A stretch of 64,000 nt of DNA from assembly GCF_001936575.1 (NCBI RefSeq), contig NZ_MSMP01000005.1:154946-218945 (forward strand), read 5' to 3'. The notes under the pieces were generated by a model. The model worked only from the letters and a program-made list of their open reading frames with translations, ran no database searches and had not been told where the DNA came from. The stretch is from Tenacibaculum agarivorans. GTDB taxonomy: Bacteria > Bacteroidota > Bacteroidia > Flavobacteriales > Flavobacteriaceae. This document shows positions 61,112 through 64,000 of this stretch, one piece after another; position 1 is the stretch's first letter; every line of letters starts with the position of its first letter. The position numbers were made by a program, and so were the translations under genes.

Positions 61112-64000
61112 TTGAAAAAGTTTATCATATTTCTTGTATTCTCTGTATTCAGTTTCATTGTTTCTGCTCAAAGACCATTCATTACAACATGGGAAACTAC
61201 TACTGTTAATGAAAGGATTAGAATTCCGACAATATTAACTATAGGAACTTATAATTATAATGTGGATTGGGGAGATGGTAACATAACTACAGGGGTTATA
61301 GGCGATGCAACACATAGTTATGTTACACCAGGAATTTATGTAGTCCGTATTACAGGAGATTTTCCAGCTATATTTTTTAATAATTCGGGAGATAAAGATA
61401 AAATATTGACTATAGAACAATGGGGAGATATAGAATGGGAAGAAATGACCCATGCGTTTTATGGTTGCTCTAAATTAGATATAACGAATAGTTTTATCGA
61501 TACTCCAGATTTAAGAAATGTTAACTCAATGGAAGGGGTATTTAGAGAAGCAACTTCTTTTAATGGTTATCTTCCAGGATGGAGAATTCCAGATGGTCTG
61601 AAATCTTTAAGTTCTATGTTTGAAGGAGCAGCCAGCTTTAATAGAAATATTAATGATTGGGATTTCGGTCAGGTTGATGACTGTTCATCAATGTTCAAAA
61701 ATGCAATTAGTTTTAATCAACCCCTTGATGGATGGTCCTCGAATATTGGAGGAGTAGAAAACTTATCTTCTATGTTTGAAGGAGCTATTAGTTTTAATCA
61801 AAATATTGATAATTGGTTTGTTACAATAGCTAAAGATGTATCCTCAATGTTTAAAAATGCAACAAGCTTTAATCAACCATTAAATAGTTGGAGTGTTGTA
61901 GGATTTAGAGATACTACTTCTATGTTCGAAGGGGCTGTTAATTTTAATCAAGATCTCTCTTCTTGGAGATTATCCCTTGTTCAAGACACGTCATCGATGT
62001 TTAAAAACGCCACAAGTTTTAATGGAGATATTAGTTCTCTTATAAATACATCTTTAATCAACAGTTTTGAAAACGCTATTTCCATGTTTGAAGGAGCGAT
62101 TAATTTTAATCAAGATATTAGTACTTGGGATACTAGTAATGTAACCAATATATCAAACATGTTTAATGGAGCAGTAGCTTTTGATCAAAATCTGGAGGAT
62201 TGGGATGTATCTGAGGTTGCCGACGCTACAGGTATGTTTGATGGAGTGACTCTATCTACATCAAATTATGATGCTTTGCTAATTGGTTGGAATAGCCAAA
62301 GTCTTGAAACTGGTGTAGTATTCAGTGGAGGAAATAGTAAGTATTGTTTAGGAGAAGCGGCAAGAGAAAATATGATTGTTTCTGATCTATGGGGTATTAC
62401 AGATGGAGGATCTGTAAAACCTACTGTTGATATGTTATCTGATGTTTCTGAATGTATTAGCTATACCTTACCTAATTTAAGTACAGGTAATTCTTATTAC
62501 ACAGGAAGTGGAGGAACAGGAACATTGCTAAATGCAGGAGATGTTATTACAAGTAGTCAAACAATTTATATTTATACAGGTACAGCTAGTTGTAATAATG
62601 AGAGTAGTTTTACGGTAACGCTTAGCGGCTTACCAAGTGTTGATAGGTTATCTGATGTTTCTGAATGTAGTAGCTATACCTTACCTAATTTAAGTACAGG
62701 TAATTCTTATTACACAGGAAGTGGTGGGACAGGAACTTTATTAAATGCAGGAGATGTTATTACAAGTAGTCAGACGATTTATATTTACACTGGTACAGCT
62801 AGTTGTAATAATGAGAGTAGTTTTATGGTAACACTTAGCGGCTTACCAAGTGTTGACAGTTTATCTGATATTTCAGCATGTAGTAGTTATACTTTACCAA
62901 TTTTAAGTTCAGGTAATTTTTATTATACAGGAAGCGGTGGAACAGGAACTTTATTAAATGCAGGAGATGTTATTACAAGTAGTCAGACGATTTATATTTA
63001 TACAGGTACAGCTAGTTGTAATAATGAGAGTAGTTTTACCGTAACACTTAGTGGCTTACCAAGTGTTGACAGTTTATCTGATGTTTCTGAATGTAGTAGC
63101 TATACCTTACCAACTTTAAGAACAGGCAATTCTTATTATACAGGAAGCGGTGGAACGGGAACATTGCTAAATGCAGGAGATGTTATTACAAGTAGTCAGA
63201 TGATTTATATTTATACCGGTACAGCTAGTTGTAATAATGAGAGTAGTTTTACAGTAACACTTAGCGGCTTACCAAGTGTTGACAGTTTATCTGATGTTTC
63301 TGAATGTAGTAGCTATACCTTACCAACTTTAAGTTCAGGTAATTTTTATTACACAGGAAGCGGTGGAACAGGAACTTTATTAAATGCCGGAGATGTTATA
63401 ACAAGTAGTCAAACAATTTACATTTATACAGGTACAGCTAGTTGTAATAATGAGAGTAGTTTTACCGTAACACTTAGTGGCTTACCAAGTGTTGACAGTT
63501 TGTCTGATGTTTCTGAATGTAGTAATTATACCTTACCAATTTTAAGTACAGGCAACTTTTATTACACAGGAAGCGGTGGAACAGGAACTTTATTAAATGC
63601 CGGAGATGTTATAACAAGTAGTCAAACGATTTATATTTATACTGGTACAGCTAGTTGTAATAATGAGAGTAGTTTTACGGTAATGCTTAGCGGCTTACCA
63701 AGTGTTGACAGTTTATCTGATGTTTCAGCATGTAGTAGCTATACCTTACCAACTTTAAGTTCAGGTAATTTTTATTACACAGGAAGAGGAGGAACAGGAA
63801 CATTATTAAATGCAGGAGATGTTATTACAAGTAGTCAAACGATTTATATTTATACTGGTACAGCTAGTTGTAATAATGAGACTAGTTTTACGGTAACACT
63901 TAGTGGCTTACTAAGTGTTGATAGTTTATCCGATGTTTCAGCATGTGGTAGTTATACCTTACCAACTTTAAGTTCAGGTAATTTTTATTATACAGGAAGT
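61112..64000 (+). CDS. Giant BspA-like surface protein with tandem repeats (3' end outside window)
   Basis: A frame opening at TTG 61112 runs to the window end (at least 963 residues). It has a signal peptide (KKFIIFLVFSVFSFIVSAQ), a PKD-like start (YNVDWGDGN), then DUF285/BspA-type repeats of about 22 residues alternating SMFEGAxSFN and SMFKNAxSFN (about 61,550-62,260), and from 62,418 a tandem array of 71-residue repeats. No ATG lies between the upstream stop (61091) and the signal peptide, so the TTG start is favoured. BspA-like proteins act in adhesion; a T9SS domain is expected at the missing C-terminus. Confidence 0.85.
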   Translation, partial: MKKFIIFLVFSVFSFIVSAQRPFITTWETTTVNERIRIPTILTIGTYNYNVDWGDGNITTGVIGDATHSYVTPGIYVVRITGDFPAIFFNNSGDKDKILTIEQWGDIEWEEMTHAFYGCSKLDITNSFIDTPDLRNVNSMEGVFREATSFNGYLPGWRIPDGLKSLSSMFEGAASFNRNINDWDFGQVDDCSSMFKNAISFNQPLDGWSSNIGGVENLSSMFEGAISFNQNIDNWFVTIAKDVSSMFKNATSFNQPLNSWSVVGFRDTTSMFEGAVNFNQDLSSWRLSLVQDTSSMFKNATSFNGDISSLINTSLINSFENAISMFEGAINFNQDISTWDTSNVTNISNMFNGAVAFDQNLEDWDVSEVADATGMFDGVTLSTSNYDALLIGWNSQSLETGVVFSGGNSKYCLGEAARENMIVSDLWGITDGGSVKPTVDMLSDVSECISYTLPNLSTGNSYYTGSGGTGTLLNAGDVITSSQTIYIYTGTASCNNESSFTVTLSGLPSVDRLSDVSECSSYTLPNLSTGNSYYTGSGGTGTLLNAGDVITSSQTIYIYTGTASCNNESSFMVTLSGLPSVDSLSDISACSSYTLPILSSGNFYYTGSGGTGTLLNAGDVITSSQTIYIYTGTASCNNESSFTVTLSGLPSVDSLSDVSECSSYTLPTLRTGNSYYTGSGGTGTLLNAGDVITSSQMIYIYTGTASCNNESSFTVTLSGLPSVDSLSDVSECSSYTLPTLSSGNFYYTGSGGTGTLLNAGDVITSSQTIYIYTGTASCNNESSFTVTLSGLPSVDSLSDVSECSNYTLPILSTGNFYYTGSGGTGTLLNAGDVITSSQTIYIYTGTASCNNESSFTVMLSGLPSVDSLSDVSACSSYTLPTLSSGNFYYTGRGGTGTLLNAGDVITSSQTIYIYTGTASCNNETSFTVTLSGLLSVDSLSDVSACGSYTLPTLSSGNFYYTGS
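62418..64000 (+). repeat. 213-bp (71-residue) tandem repeat array, seven full copies plus a partial
   Basis: The marker TACCAAG (TACTAAG in the last) recurs at 62631, 62844, 63057, 63270, 63483, 63696 and 63909, always 213 bp apart. Each unit encodes YTLPxLSxGNxYYTGSGG, then GTLLNAGDVITSSQ and SCNNESSFTVTLSGL, with two Cys. The units are nearly identical in DNA, including silent positions, so amplification or gene conversion was recent. The array continues beyond the window. Confidence 0.95.

Overview
The window looks like chromosome from a marine member of the Flavobacteriaceae (Bacteroidota). The DNA is strongly AT-rich, promoters fit the Bacteroidota TTG-N17-23-TAnnTTTG pattern, and SusC/SusD pairs, a type IX secretion C-terminal domain, LytS/LytTR two-component pairs, a flavobacterial carotenoid cluster and an arginine cluster with the Bacteroidota-type acyl-ornithine carbamoyltransferase are all present. 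The genus cannot be fixed from the sequence alone (Tenacibaculum, Aquimarina or Polaribacter relatives are plausible). No rRNA, tRNA, CRISPR array or intact insertion sequence was seen.

Layout. (1) 1-13,350: an alginate utilisation locus: PL17 oligoalginate lyase (cut by the window edge), KdgF-type cupin, SusC, SusD, PKD surface lipoprotein, PL7 alginate lyase, FadR-type GntR repressor, hexuronate-type MFS importer, SDR (DEH reductase), KDG kinase and KDPG aldolase, closed by a strong terminator. Palindromic TTGGTTAACCAA operators overlap the susC promoter and precede the repressor gene. Together these encode polymer cleavage, import of products and conversion to pyruvate plus glyceraldehyde-3-phosphate. 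(2) 13,468-17,890: a TPR histidine kinase and LytTR regulator, a lipoprotein and three Cys-rich double-glycine-leader peptides. LytTR-type direct repeats lie in front of both the lipoprotein and the peptides, which suggests a peptide signalling or bacteriocin system. (3) 17,923-26,012: a T9SS-secreted propeller, ArsC, RF2, a zinc peptidase, threonine aldolase and an ECF-sigma operon. (4) 26,135-29,917: a CarH-like MerR regulator followed by crtI-crtB-crtZ. (5) 29,920-41,049: a propeller protein, an RHS-like lipoprotein, then a nine-gene arginine/proline operon on the minus strand. (6) 41,050-41,769: a large intergenic region with an unexplained GC-rich palindromic island. (7) 41,770-46,011: a DUF2141 protein, a LytS kinase with a C-terminal 2TM domain, five tandem 2TM proteins and a LytTR regulator, preceded by a perfect LytTR direct repeat. 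(8) 45,992-50,802: MFS, HutI, small proteins and guanine deaminase. (9) 50,849-57,946: a LodB-like flavoprotein, an unusual catalase-like/LodA fusion (putative CTQ oxidase), and a divergent TonB receptor. (10) 58,051-64,000: a DUF4476 protein, fumarase, a 57-aa membrane protein and a giant BspA-like surface protein with 213-bp tandem repeats running off the window.

The strongest candidates for something undescribed are the LytTR-controlled GG-leader peptide system, the 2TM array operon, and the catalase-like/LodA fusion.
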